This document shows, piece after piece, positions 55,481-63,672 of a stretch of DNA of 64,000 nucleotides. The position numbers were made by a program, and so were the translations under genes. Origin of the DNA: Bacteroidota bacterium (GTDB lineage Bacteria; Bacteroidota; Bacteroidia; UBA7662; CANHCV01); the NCBI GenBank assembly GCA_947501265.1, contig CANMVY010000002.1:85048-149047 (forward strand), written 5' to 3'. Under the pieces are notes generated by a model. The model ran no database searches, was not told the origin of the DNA, and saw only the letters and a program-made list of their open reading frames with translations. Every line of letters begins with the position of its first letter. Within the stretch, counting starts at the first letter, position 1.

Positions 55481-55959
55481 ACAAAACGACCCAACCGAAA
55501 AAGGGAATGCGCTCCCGCACTCCTTGGAAGGTCAAAATGCTCAAACCTGCCGAACCGCAATTCGTGGAAATGCCCGAAATTTGGGCTAAAAAAATGGGTA
55601 ACGGCCCACTTCTCATTCCAACACCCAAACGAATTGCCGAAGTGGTGAATGGCATTCACGAAGGCGATGTACTCACGTTGGAACAACTCAGAAGAATCCT
55701 TGCCGATGAACATGATGCGGCCCACTCCTGTCCCATGACCACCGGAATTTTCCTGCGCTTTGTGGCCGAAGCCACCGAAGAGCAATGGAAGGAAGGCGGA
55801 GCTACCCTCGCACCTTATTGGCGGGTGGTTCAGAACGATTACAAATTAAATCCTAAATTTCCGGGAGGCCCTGAGGTTCAAGCGCAAAGGTTGGAATCGG
55901 AAGGTTGGAAAATTAACCGCTCCAAAGCTCCTCATTTATGGAAAATCATCCTTCCCTAA
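55477..55959 (+). CDS. MGMT-like DNA-binding family protein without the PCHR site
   Basis: A 160-residue protein with a basic N-terminus (1-25) and a region (about 45-160) matching the MGMT/alkyltransferase-like winged-helix fold: IPTPKRIAEVVNGI, LTLEQLRRILADEH, APYWRVVQNDYKLNPKFPGGPEVQAQRLESEGW. The methyl-accepting PCHR motif is absent; instead C85 sits in HSCPMTTGIF, which I recognise as the conserved block of a separate MGMT-family group of unknown role. Possibly a damage-recognition protein. Coupled to proline dehydrogenase (4-nt overlap) and the next gene (22-nt overlap). Confidence 0.75.
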   Translation: MNKTTQPKKGMRSRTPWKVKMLKPAEPQFVEMPEIWAKKMGNGPLLIPTPKRIAEVVNGIHEGDVLTLEQLRRILADEHDAAHSCPMTTGIFLRFVAEATEEQWKEGGATLAPYWRVVQNDYKLNPKFPGGPEVQAQRLESEGWKINRSKAPHLWKIILP

Positions 55960-56573
55960 CACCGGCCTATCTCAAAAAAATGGGAATCAAAGAAGAAGAT
56001 CGGGTTTCCATCCTGGATCATTGGGCTCCTGATTTTCCGAACATTTTTCATTCCCTAGTCACAACCCAATTTCCCACTTGGGTATTGATTCCAGTCACGC
56101 ATCAGCAACACTTGCAAGAAGCCATGGATCAATGGGCTGAAACCCTTAAGAACATTCGCGTTTTCTGGATTGCACATCCCAAAAAGTCAAGTAAGATTGC
56201 CAGTGATTTAGGGCGAGACGAATCATGGATGCTGATGGAAGAATACGGTTTTATTCCCAATTTCTCGGTTGCGATTGACGAAAAATGGAGCGGACTTCGA
56301 TTCAAGTTCGATCCCAATAAACCGAAGTGGATTTCGGAGTATTCTATGAAAAAACGAGACTTAAATAATCGTCCAGAAATTACTCCACCAAAGGAATTAA
56401 CAGAGGCCTGGAAGGCCTTTCCAGAAGCTCAATCGTTTTATGAATCGCTTTCCTACAGTTGCAGAAAAGAATTCAGCCAATACGTTTCAGAAGCCAAGAA
56501 GGAAGAAACTCGCATCACTCGGGCGACTAAGGTTTTAGAAGCCCTATTGCAAAAGCGAAAAAATAGGATTTAA
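55938..56573 (+). CDS. YdeI/OmpD-associated family protein with extra N-terminal domain
   Basis: A 211-residue soluble protein. The C-terminal ~75 residues (PPKELTEAWKAFPEAQSFYESL, then RKEFSQYVSEAKKEETRITRATKVLEAL) match the OmdA/YdeI domain, often called bacteriocin-protection. The N-terminal ~125 residues (LKKMGIKEEDRVSILDHWAPDF, then WIAHPKKSSKIASDLGRDESW) resemble the DUF3052-like fold found fused to or near it. Function unknown. Overlaps the MGMT-like gene by 22 nt and closes the operon. Confidence 0.72.
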   Translation: MENHPSLTPAYLKKMGIKEEDRVSILDHWAPDFPNIFHSLVTTQFPTWVLIPVTHQQHLQEAMDQWAETLKNIRVFWIAHPKKSSKIASDLGRDESWMLMEEYGFIPNFSVAIDEKWSGLRFKFDPNKPKWISEYSMKKRDLNNRPEITPPKELTEAWKAFPEAQSFYESLSYSCRKEFSQYVSEAKKEETRITRATKVLEALLQKRKNRI

Positions 56574-56601
56574 CCGTAGAAATTCCCCACCCATTTCCGC
56601 T

Positions 56602-56609
56602 TATTTTTG
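56602..56609 (+). promoter_or_regulatory. -7 promoter element of aminotransferase gene
   Basis: TATTTTTG followed by C, 11 bases before the ATG at 56621. Confidence 0.55.
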
Positions 56610-56620
56610 CGAAGTAAAAC

Positions 56621-57814
56621 ATGGAAACTCGGATGGATCATTCCCAACTTTTCTTCAAGCATTTGGCCCCTACCAATCCTTTTCCGGTAGGAATTGAAAT
56701 TGATTATGCTGAAGGATCGTGGATTTATGGACCGAAAGGAAAATGGTTGGATTTAATTGCTGGCATTGCGGTTTGTTCGGTAGGCCACCGGCATCCCAAC
56801 GTGGTTGCTGCCATTCACCAACAAGTTGATCGGTACTTGCACACCATGGTTTATGGAGAGTACGTTCAAGATGCAAATACCCGATTGGCACAAAAATTAA
56901 CTTCCCTCCTTCCTTCCACTTTAGACTGTATTTATTTGGTAAATTCAGGAACCGAAGCCAACGAGGCGGCCATCAAAATGGCTCGAAGAGCAACGGGAAG
57001 GAGTCAAATCATTAGCTTTCACAAATCCTACCACGGCAATACGATGGGAAGCCTATCCATTTCCGGGAATGAAACCAAGAAAGCTGCCTTTCGGCCATTG
57101 ATTCCCGATGTGGATTTCATTCAATTGAATCGATGGGAAGATTTGGATCGAATTACTTCCAACACTGCTGGCGTAATTTTGGAACCTGTTCAAGGTGATG
57201 CTGGTGTTCGTACCGCCCACAACGACTATTTAGTCGCTTTGCGAAACAAATGCACGGAAGTGGGCGCATTGCTTATTTTCGATGAGATTCAATGCGGTGT
57301 GGGACGTACGGGATCATGGTATTATTTCCAACAAACACCGGTGGTTCCAGATGCTTTTACGACCGCGAAAGGATTTGGTGGTGGACTTCCGATTGGCGCC
57401 CTAGTGGCATCGAAGGAATTGCACGCACTTTGGGCGCATGCTCCCATGTTGGGCCACATCACCACGTTTGGAGGCAACCCGGTTTGTTCCGCTTCTGCAT
57501 TGGCCGTGCTCGAAACCATCGAATCGGAAAAACTGATGGATCAAATCCCTGAAAAGGCGAATTTCATTCGCTCACGACTCAATCATCCGCAAATTCTTGA
57601 AATTCGCAACGAAGGATTGATGTTTGCCGTAGATTTAAAATCAGAAGAAGAAGTAGGAAAATTGTTCGATTACTGCCTACAAAACGGAGTGATTATTTAC
57701 CGATTCTTAAGCAGTCCCAGCAGTTTTCGCATGGCGCCACCCCTCACCATTTCTTTGGAAGAATTGGAATTTGGGATGAAGGTAATTTTGGAAGGATTAA
57801 ATGTGCTTAAATAA
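56621..57814 (+). CDS. class III aminotransferase (acetylornithine/4-aminobutyrate type)
   Basis: A 397-residue PLP enzyme of the subgroup II aminotransferases. LVNSGTEANEAAIKMARRATGR, FHKSYHGNTMGSLSISG, LIFDEIQCGVGRTGSWYYFQ and the PLP Lys in TTAKGFGGGLPIGA (about residue 249) are diagnostic. Acetylornithine, 4-aminobutyrate or similar omega-amino compounds are likely donors; I cannot choose between them. A second in-frame ATG at 56633 is possible. The end overlaps the converging response-regulator gene by 8 bp. Confidence 0.9.
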   Translation: METRMDHSQLFFKHLAPTNPFPVGIEIDYAEGSWIYGPKGKWLDLIAGIAVCSVGHRHPNVVAAIHQQVDRYLHTMVYGEYVQDANTRLAQKLTSLLPSTLDCIYLVNSGTEANEAAIKMARRATGRSQIISFHKSYHGNTMGSLSISGNETKKAAFRPLIPDVDFIQLNRWEDLDRITSNTAGVILEPVQGDAGVRTAHNDYLVALRNKCTEVGALLIFDEIQCGVGRTGSWYYFQQTPVVPDAFTTAKGFGGGLPIGALVASKELHALWAHAPMLGHITTFGGNPVCSASALAVLETIESEKLMDQIPEKANFIRSRLNHPQILEIRNEGLMFAVDLKSEEEVGKLFDYCLQNGVIIYRFLSSPSSFRMAPPLTISLEELEFGMKVILEGLNVLK

Positions 57815-58514
57815 GCGGATCTGCTTCAGGATTTACGAATTTATACCCCACTCCTTTGATCGTGCGGATATAATCTTCACCAATTTTTTCCCGAAGTTTG
57901 CGAATTTGCACATCAATATTTCGATCACCAACAATGATATCATCTCCCCAAACTTGGCTCATCATGACATCGCGGTTGAAAACTTTTCCGGGTTTTGAGC
58001 TAAGGAGAAGAAGAATTTCAAATTGTTTTTTAGGAAGATGAATGGCTTCACCGCCTTTGAAAATAAGGTGTTGTTCTTTATCGATGATGAGGCCATGCAA
58101 TTCGATGCTGTTGGGGCTAATGCCCTCTTCTAATCCATCGGCACGGCGAAGCAATGATTTGATTTTGGAAAGCAAAACCCGCGGTTTGATGGGCTTGGTG
58201 ATGTAATCGTCGGCGCCCGCTTCTAGCCCAGCAATTTGGGAGTAGTCTTCGGCTCGGGCGGTGAGAAAACAAATGATGGCTTTGGAGGTAGCCGGATTTT
58301 TTCGAATCTCAATGCAAGATTCAATGCCATCCATAACGGGCATCATTACATCCATGAGAACCAAATCGGGTAAAAATCCCTTTGCCTTCTCTAATCCTTC
58401 CGCTCCATTGTTGGCGCGTTGAACTTCGTATCCTTCCATTTCCAAGTTAAAACCCAAAAACTCCAGAATATCCGGTTCATCATCAACAATCAAAATGCGT
58501 TGTTTCGAACTCAT
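57807..58514 (-). CDS. OmpR/PhoB-family response regulator
   Basis: A 235-residue two-domain regulator. The receiver domain (1-120) has ILIVDDEPDI, phospho-Asp in LVLMDVMMPVMDG (about residue 54), and the Lys in DDYITKPIKP; the C-terminal winged helix (about 138-230) ends with RNIDVQIRKLREKIGEDYIRTIKGVGYKF. No histidine kinase gene is adjacent, so it is an orphan here. A -7 box lies 16 bases upstream. Confidence 0.95.
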   Translation of the reverse strand: MSSKQRILIVDDEPDILEFLGFNLEMEGYEVQRANNGAEGLEKAKGFLPDLVLMDVMMPVMDGIESCIEIRKNPATSKAIICFLTARAEDYSQIAGLEAGADDYITKPIKPRVLLSKIKSLLRRADGLEEGISPNSIELHGLIIDKEQHLIFKGGEAIHLPKKQFEILLLLSSKPGKVFNRDVMMSQVWGDDIIVGDRNIDVQIRKLREKIGEDYIRTIKGVGYKFVNPEADPLI

Positions 58515-58530
58515 GCCCTTAAATTTACTT

Positions 58531-58538
58531 CAAAATTA
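58531..58538 (-). promoter_or_regulatory. -7 promoter element of response-regulator gene
   Basis: TAATTTTG on the minus strand, 16 bases before the ATG at 58514. Confidence 0.45.
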
Positions 58539-58586
58539 GATTTGGAATGACTCCATGCACCCGCTTAATCATAGTTTAAAGTTAAA

Positions 58587-59237
58587 TTAAATTTGCGAAT
58601 TTTTGGAAGGAAAAAATTTTGCCTTGACGATTCCAAAAACGACTGGTACAAAACTGATTCCTACGACAGCCAAAACCACGATTTCAAAATGGCTTTTCAC
58701 CCATTGATTATTGCCGAAAAGGTAACCTATCCAAGCGATGGAATTCACCCAAATGATTGCTCCTGCAACTCCATAACCCACATATTTTCGGTATTCCATG
58801 TTGCTGGCACCGGCTACAAAAGGTGCAACCGTTCGAACGATCGGAATAAATCGAGCTAAAATCACCGTTAAAGGGCCGTGTTTTTCGTAGTATACCTCGG
58901 TCTTTTCCAAATGCTCTCGTTTGAGAAAAAGAAAGCGTTCTTTTTTCTTCAACGTTGCTCCCAATTTTTTTCCCATAAAATAGTTGAGCTGATCACCCAA
59001 CAAAGCAGCTACGATGAGAAGTGGGACTAAAATACCCATGTTCAAACCCGTTTCTGGTCGAGCAGCCAAAGCACCAATGGCAAACAGCAATGAATCGCCC
59101 GGTAATAACGGCATCACAACCAAACCAGTTTCCGTGAAGACGATTAAAAAAAGGATGACGTAAGTTAATGTTCCGTATTCATTTAAAAAATCAACCAAAT
59201 GCTGGTCGATGTGTAAAATAAAATCAATGATTTGCAT
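58587..59237 (-). CDS. DedA-family membrane protein
   Basis: A 216-residue DedA/SNARE-associated-like protein with about five hydrophobic segments. FTETGLVVMPLLPGDSLLFAIGALA and RFIPIVRTVAPFVAGASNM are the family signatures; the family is linked to lipid-carrier flipping and membrane homeostasis (some members flip undecaprenyl phosphate). It overlaps the end of the S46 peptidase gene by 14 nt and is probably expressed from that promoter. Confidence 0.93.
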   Translation of the reverse strand: MQIIDFILHIDQHLVDFLNEYGTLTYVILFLIVFTETGLVVMPLLPGDSLLFAIGALAARPETGLNMGILVPLLIVAALLGDQLNYFMGKKLGATLKKKERFLFLKREHLEKTEVYYEKHGPLTVILARFIPIVRTVAPFVAGASNMEYRKYVGYGVAGAIIWVNSIAWIGYLFGNNQWVKSHFEIVVLAVVGISFVPVVFGIVKAKFFPSKNSQI

Positions 59238-61329
59238 TCTGTATTTCCTTCATTAAGTTTTGAGCACCTGAAAATTTATCAATCACGAACAAGACGTATC
59301 GAATATCGCAACCGATGGATCGCGAATATTTATCGTCCCAAGCAAAATCGTTGATGGTGGCAGTGTAGGCACGATCAAAATTAATCGCTACCAATTCACC
59401 TTTGTTGTTCATCACCGGAGAACCGGAATTTCCACCCGAAGTGTCCAAATTGTACAAAATGGCTACCGGCACATCTTTCAACGTGGGATGAATGTAATCG
59501 CCAAAATCTTTGGCCTCGTGCAACTCTTTTAATTTGGCAGGATATTCAAAATCTCCTCCATTGGATCCCTTTTCCACAACCCCTTTCAACGTGGTTACCG
59601 GTGCTTGGTAAATGGCATCATCGGGCGAATAGCCTTTTACATTTCCAAAGGTTAAACGCAACGTAGCATTGGCATCGGGCAGAAACTGATCTCCCAATAC
59701 AGCCTGACGTGCTTCCAAATACTCGGGCATCAGGCCCGCAAGAATTCCTTGGCGGGTGTTGTTCTCTTCCATGATTTTGGCACGCAAGACCATTACTTGT
59801 TTGGCCCAATCGTACATCGGGTTCTTCATAATCACTTGCCAATCAGCTAATTTCCAAGAACTTACTTTTTCAGGAACAAAATTCCACCAAGCGAAATTCT
59901 CGACCATGCCGTTCGTAGCAACCAGCTTGGTGCGATCCCCGCTGCTGGGTTGCCCATCCCCAAAAATCTGGGCTTCTTCTTTCATCATCCATAGTAGAAA
60001 ATCCTTTTCTAAGGAAGGATGATAATTGGCTAAGATCGATTTCCATTTGGTACTGTTCTCAACAAGAAGTGCCGACAAAGCACTATCGGGGTTCGTTGTT
60101 TTATTGGCTTTGGATTGGAGGGATTCAATGGTGGCGACCATGTTCATCCAACCGGAATGGGTCGTGATGTTGTTCACCCATAAATCACGTGGCGCAGCTA
60201 ACTCCATGGCTGCATACACTTTATTGAGTTCTTCAACGGCATTTTTCCCTCCCGATTTGGCCGACAAATGGGCTTTGATTTTCTCATCCAACGCCGCTTT
60301 ATCGGCTAAAATGGAGGTGCGACGCAATCCTTGCATCTTTCCTTTGTAGTTTTTGGTAACGTTGGCCAAGCTTTTTGTTTTACCAGCAAACTTCAACATC
60401 AAGCGCGGATCCGTTGCTGCCAATGCATTCATGGAACTGATCAAATAATCGTTCACTTTGGTGGTGATGGGCAACAACTGATTTTTCTGGTATTGAAGGT
60501 AAGAAGCTGGATAATTTTTGAAGGTACGTCCGGGGTATCCCAAAATGAACACCATTTCGTTCTCGTTCACCCCGTCGAAATCGATCTTCAAAATTCTTTT
60601 GGGTTTAAACGCAACATTGTCGGGCGAATACGCGGCCGGTTTTCCATCCTTTGACACGTAGGCACGCACGATAGAAAAGTCGCCGGTGTGACGTGGCCAA
60701 ACCCAGTTATCGCTTTCTCCACCGAATTCTCCGATGTTTCTGGGTGGAACATATACCAAACGAATGTCTTGAATGGTTTGGTATCGGAATAAATAATAGG
60801 TTTTCCCCGTGAACATTTCACTCACTTCGCAAGAAAGTCCGGAGTTCTTTTCGTTTTCGAATTTTTGGATTTCATTAATAGCTTGACGAATGGCTTCGAT
60901 TTTTTTATTGGGATCGGAAATGGATTTAGCTTTTTCCAAGACCTTAGCCGAAACATCTTCATAAGAAAGGGTAATTTTTACCGTGAGGTCTTTTACCGGA
61001 ATTTCCTTGATGCGATCGGCCGCATAGTACCCGTTGGTAAGGTAATCGTTGGCCGGGGAAGAGACATTGGCCACACTTCCAAACACGCAATGGTGGTTGG
61101 TAATAATGAGTCCTTCGGGAGAAATGAAGGAACCGGTGCATCCGCCAATTCGCACCAATGCATCGATTTGGCTGTTTCCGCCAGGGGTAAACATTTGTGC
61201 CTGGGTCATTTTAAAACCCGCTTTTTTGAAGTTGATGCGTTTAATTTCACTCAAAGGGTACATGCCCTCATCGGCCATTGCTCCCAAAAAGGAAAAGGCC
61301 ATCATCCAAAACAAAAATCCTTTTTTCAT
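59224..61329 (-). CDS. S46 dipeptidyl-peptidase, DPP11-like
   Basis: A 701-residue periplasmic serine exopeptidase of the S46 (DPP7/DPP11) family. A signal peptide (about 1-19) precedes the chymotrypsin-fold catalytic domain with His in TNHHCVFG (79-80), Asp in GESDNWVWPRHTGDF, and Ser 635 in SGGNSGSPVMN. Arg 653, 18 residues after the Ser in the FDR motif, corresponds to the Arg673 that gives DPP11 specificity for Asp/Glu at P1 (Gly in DPP7). The start at 61329 is set by a perfect -7 box four bases upstream; an ATG at 61368 would lie upstream of that promoter. Confidence 0.93.
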   Translation of the reverse strand: MKKGFLFWMMAFSFLGAMADEGMYPLSEIKRINFKKAGFKMTQAQMFTPGGNSQIDALVRIGGCTGSFISPEGLIITNHHCVFGSVANVSSPANDYLTNGYYAADRIKEIPVKDLTVKITLSYEDVSAKVLEKAKSISDPNKKIEAIRQAINEIQKFENEKNSGLSCEVSEMFTGKTYYLFRYQTIQDIRLVYVPPRNIGEFGGESDNWVWPRHTGDFSIVRAYVSKDGKPAAYSPDNVAFKPKRILKIDFDGVNENEMVFILGYPGRTFKNYPASYLQYQKNQLLPITTKVNDYLISSMNALAATDPRLMLKFAGKTKSLANVTKNYKGKMQGLRRTSILADKAALDEKIKAHLSAKSGGKNAVEELNKVYAAMELAAPRDLWVNNITTHSGWMNMVATIESLQSKANKTTNPDSALSALLVENSTKWKSILANYHPSLEKDFLLWMMKEEAQIFGDGQPSSGDRTKLVATNGMVENFAWWNFVPEKVSSWKLADWQVIMKNPMYDWAKQVMVLRAKIMEENNTRQGILAGLMPEYLEARQAVLGDQFLPDANATLRLTFGNVKGYSPDDAIYQAPVTTLKGVVEKGSNGGDFEYPAKLKELHEAKDFGDYIHPTLKDVPVAILYNLDTSGGNSGSPVMNNKGELVAINFDRAYTATINDFAWDDKYSRSIGCDIRYVLFVIDKFSGAQNLMKEIQNANH

Positions 61330-61333
61330 GTCC

Positions 61334-61341
61334 CAAAGGTA
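61334..61341 (-). promoter_or_regulatory. -7 element of S46 peptidase gene, leaderless spacing
   Basis: TACCTTTG, then GGAC, then ATG on the minus strand. Divergent from the ffh promoter 34 bases away. Confidence 0.65.
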
Positions 61342-61374
61342 GGAAAAAGTGGGCGTAACCTCGACCAAAAAGAT

Positions 61375-61382
61375 TAACTTTG
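61375..61382 (+). promoter_or_regulatory. -7 element of ffh, leaderless spacing
   Basis: TAACTTTG, then CAAC, then ATG at 61387. Confidence 0.65.
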
Positions 61383-61386
61383 CAAC

Positions 61387-62712
61387 ATGTTCGAAAATCT
61401 ATCCAATCGACTAGAGAGCGCCTTCAAATTATTGAAGGGCCAAGGGCAAATTACCGACGTTAACGTTGCCACCACCATGAAAGAAATCCGTCGCGCCTTG
61501 TTGGATGCCGACGTTAGCTTTAAAATTGCCAAAGACTTTACCGATGCAGTAAGGGAAAAAGCCACAGGACAAAACGTGCTGAACAGCATTACTCCGGGGC
61601 AATTGCTCACCAAAATCATGCACGATGAATTAACGACATTGATGGGTGGAACGGCCAAGGAAATCAATCTTAGTGGTCGCCCATCGGTGGTATTGATGTC
61701 GGGATTGCAAGGTTCGGGGAAAACAACGTTCTCGGGAAAATTGGCACTGCGTTTAAAAGGCAAAGGACAGAAGGTTTTGTTGGCAGCCTGCGACATTTAC
61801 CGACCGGCGGCCATCGACCAATTGCATACGTTAGGAAGCCAGATTGGGGTAGAAGTTTATTCTGAACCCGGAAATAACAACGCGGTACAGATTGCTCAAA
61901 ATGCTCTTCAAAAGGCAAAAGCTGAAGGATTTTCGGTACTGATTGTCGATACAGCAGGCCGTTTAGCGGTAGACGAAGCCATGATGGTGGAAATTGCGGC
62001 CGTGAAGCAAGCCATTCAACCTACTGAAACGTTGTTCGTGGTGGATTCCATGACGGGGCAAGATGCGGTAAATACCGCAAAAGCATTCCATGATCGTTTG
62101 AATTTCGACGGGGTTATTTTAACCAAATTGGATGGAGATACCCGCGGTGGAGCGGCGCTTACGATTTCTTTTACGGTAGGCAAGCCCATCAAATTCGTTG
62201 GAACCGGCGAGAAGATGGAAGCGTTGGATGTTTTCCATCCCGACCGAATGGCCAACCGAATTTTGGGAATGGGCGATGTGGTTTCGTTGGTAGAACGGGC
62301 GCAAGAAGCTTATTCGGATGAGGAAGCCAAGAAATTGGAAGCCAAATTGCGGAAGAACCAATTCGATTTCAACGACTTTTTTGAACAAATTCAGCAAATC
62401 AAAAAGATGGGGAACATCAAGGATTTGATGGGAATGATTCCAGGCGTTGGCAAAGCCATGAAAGATTTACCGGTTGACAACGACGCGTTTAAATCGGTTG
62501 AAGCGATCATTCAAAGCATGACTCCGGAAGAACGCCGCAAACCAGAAATTTTGAGTGGAAGTCGCCGCAAGCGCATTGCCCGCGGAAGTGGATATGACAT
62601 TCAGCGTGTAAATCAATTGATTAAGCAATTTGAAGACATGCAGAAGATGATGAAAATGATGAATAAAATGGGCAAAGGCGGTAAAGGGATGAAAATGCCT
62701 TTTGGCTTTTGA
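61387..62712 (+). CDS. ffh: signal recognition particle protein Ffh
   Basis: A 441-residue SRP54 GTPase. The N domain (1-85), G domain with GLQGSGKTTFSGKLA, DTAGR, TKLDGDTRGGAAL, and a Met-rich M domain (about 325-441; QKMMKMMNKMGKGGKGMKM) that binds 4.5S RNA and signal sequences are all clear. It targets membrane and exported proteins co-translationally. Its -7 box leaves no leader. rpsP follows after 51 bases from its own promoter, the common bacterial ffh-rpsP neighbourhood. Confidence 0.98.
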   Translation: MFENLSNRLESAFKLLKGQGQITDVNVATTMKEIRRALLDADVSFKIAKDFTDAVREKATGQNVLNSITPGQLLTKIMHDELTTLMGGTAKEINLSGRPSVVLMSGLQGSGKTTFSGKLALRLKGKGQKVLLAACDIYRPAAIDQLHTLGSQIGVEVYSEPGNNNAVQIAQNALQKAKAEGFSVLIVDTAGRLAVDEAMMVEIAAVKQAIQPTETLFVVDSMTGQDAVNTAKAFHDRLNFDGVILTKLDGDTRGGAALTISFTVGKPIKFVGTGEKMEALDVFHPDRMANRILGMGDVVSLVERAQEAYSDEEAKKLEAKLRKNQFDFNDFFEQIQQIKKMGNIKDLMGMIPGVGKAMKDLPVDNDAFKSVEAIIQSMTPEERRKPEILSGSRRKRIARGSGYDIQRVNQLIKQFEDMQKMMKMMNKMGKGGKGMKMPFGF

Positions 62713-62737
62713 TAATAAAAATCTTTTCTTACCTTTG
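62708..62737 (+). promoter_or_regulatory. promoter of rpsP
   Basis: -33 TTTG (62708-62711), 18-bp spacer, -7 TACCTTTG followed by C (62730-62737), 26 bases before the ATG; the -33 lies in the last codons of ffh. Confidence 0.65.
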
Positions 62738-62763
62738 CACCTCACTTAAAACAAACCTTTACA

Positions 62764-63558
62764 ATGTCTGTAAAAATTCGTTTACAACGCCACGGCCGGA
62801 AAGCTAGTCCTTTCTACTATATCGTGGCTTCCGACGCACGTTCACCACGTGATGGTCGTTTCATCGAGAAAATCGGTTCTTACAATCCGGTTACTGTTCC
62901 TGCTACCATTGAATTGAACGTTGATCGTGCAGTTTATTGGTTAGGTGTTGGAGCTCAACCGACCGATTCCGCCCGTGGAATTCTATCCCACAAAGGCGCT
63001 ATGTACAAAAAGCACTTGTTGCGTGGAGTATCGAAAGGTGCATTCACCATGGAAGTTGCTGAAAAAATGTTCCAAGAGTGGTTGGATTCCAAAGGCACTT
63101 CACTTGATCAAGCGAAGAAAGCCAAGGACGACAAAGCTGCGAAGGCGCGTACTGTTCAATTGGCTGCTGAAGCCAAGGTTGCTGCTGAAAAAGCGGCTGC
63201 TATTGCTGCGAAAAACGCTCCAGTTGTAGAAGAAGTTGCCGAGGAAGCTGCTGAAGAAGTTGCTGTTGAAGAAACAGTTGCTGAAGCTCCTGCTGTTGCT
63301 GAAGAGGCTCCGGCTGCTGAAGAGGCTCCGGCTGCTGAAGAAGCTCCCGCTGCTGAAGAAGCCCCCGCTACTGAAGCTCCTGCTGCTGAAGAGGCTCCTG
63401 CTGCTGAAGAAGCTCCCGCAGCTGAAGAGGCTCCTGCTGCTGAAGAAGCTCCCGCAGTTGAAGAAGCTCCCGCTACTGAAGAGGCTCCCGCTACTGAAGA
63501 GGCTCCTGCTGCTGAAGCTCCTGCCACAGAAGAAGGCGAAGCTCCTGCTGCTGAGTAA
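62764..63558 (+). CDS. rpsP: ribosomal protein bS16 with very long acidic tail
   Basis: A 264-residue protein; bS16 is usually 80-90 residues. The core (1-85) has [36 protein letters not shown] and [20 protein letters not shown]. Residues 86-150 are a helical Ala/Lys-rich extension ([29 protein letters not shown]), also seen in other Bacteroidota, and 151-264 are an acidic Glu/Ala/Pro tail with about eleven EEAPA units. The repeat is visible in the DNA as near-identical 15-18-base units. The tail probably projects from the 30S body; its role is unknown. A perfect terminator follows. Confidence 0.95.
   Translation: MSVKIRLQRHGRKASPFYYIVASDARSPRDGRFIEKIGSYNPVTVPATIELNVDRAVYWLGVGAQPTDSARGILSHKGAMYKKHLLRGVSKGAFTMEVAEKMFQEWLDSKGTSLDQAKKAKDDKAAKARTVQLAAEAKVAAEKAAAIAAKNAPVVEEVAEEAAEEVAVEETVAEAPAVAEEAPAAEEAPAAEEAPAAEEAPATEAPAAEEAPAAEEAPAAEEAPAAEEAPAVEEAPATEEAPATEEAPAAEAPATEEGEAPAAE
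63283..63555 (+). repeat. tandem EEAPA-coding repeat in rpsP
   Basis: Repeats of 15-18 bases (gaagaggctcctgctgct and variants) encode EEAPA(A/T/V). Third-base differences are few, pointing to recent expansion. Confidence 0.8.
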
Positions 63559-63580
63559 TATAAAAAATTCAGAATTAACG

Positions 63581-63610
63581 AAGCCCCTACCAAATGGTAG
63601 GGGCTTTTTC
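63581..63610 (+). terminator. intrinsic terminator of rpsP
   Basis: An 11-bp perfect stem AAGCCCCTACC/GGTAGGGGCTT with loop AAAT, followed by T's. Confidence 0.88.
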
Positions 63611-63660
63611 TTTGTATTCCATCAACAGAACTTTTCTTTCGACTAAATTTCAATTTTTCC

Positions 63661-63668
63661 TATCTTTA
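63661..63668 (+). promoter_or_regulatory. -7-like element with leaderless spacing, right-edge gene
   Basis: TATCTTTA (last base differs from TAnnTTTG), then ACGC, then ATG at 63673. Confidence 0.45.
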
Positions 63669-63672
63669 ACGC

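Noticed and set aside
63156-63653. Minus-strand open frame rich in Ala, Ser and Gly opposite rpsP
   Set aside because: It is the complement of the EEAPA repeat; low-complexity coding on one strand keeps the other open.
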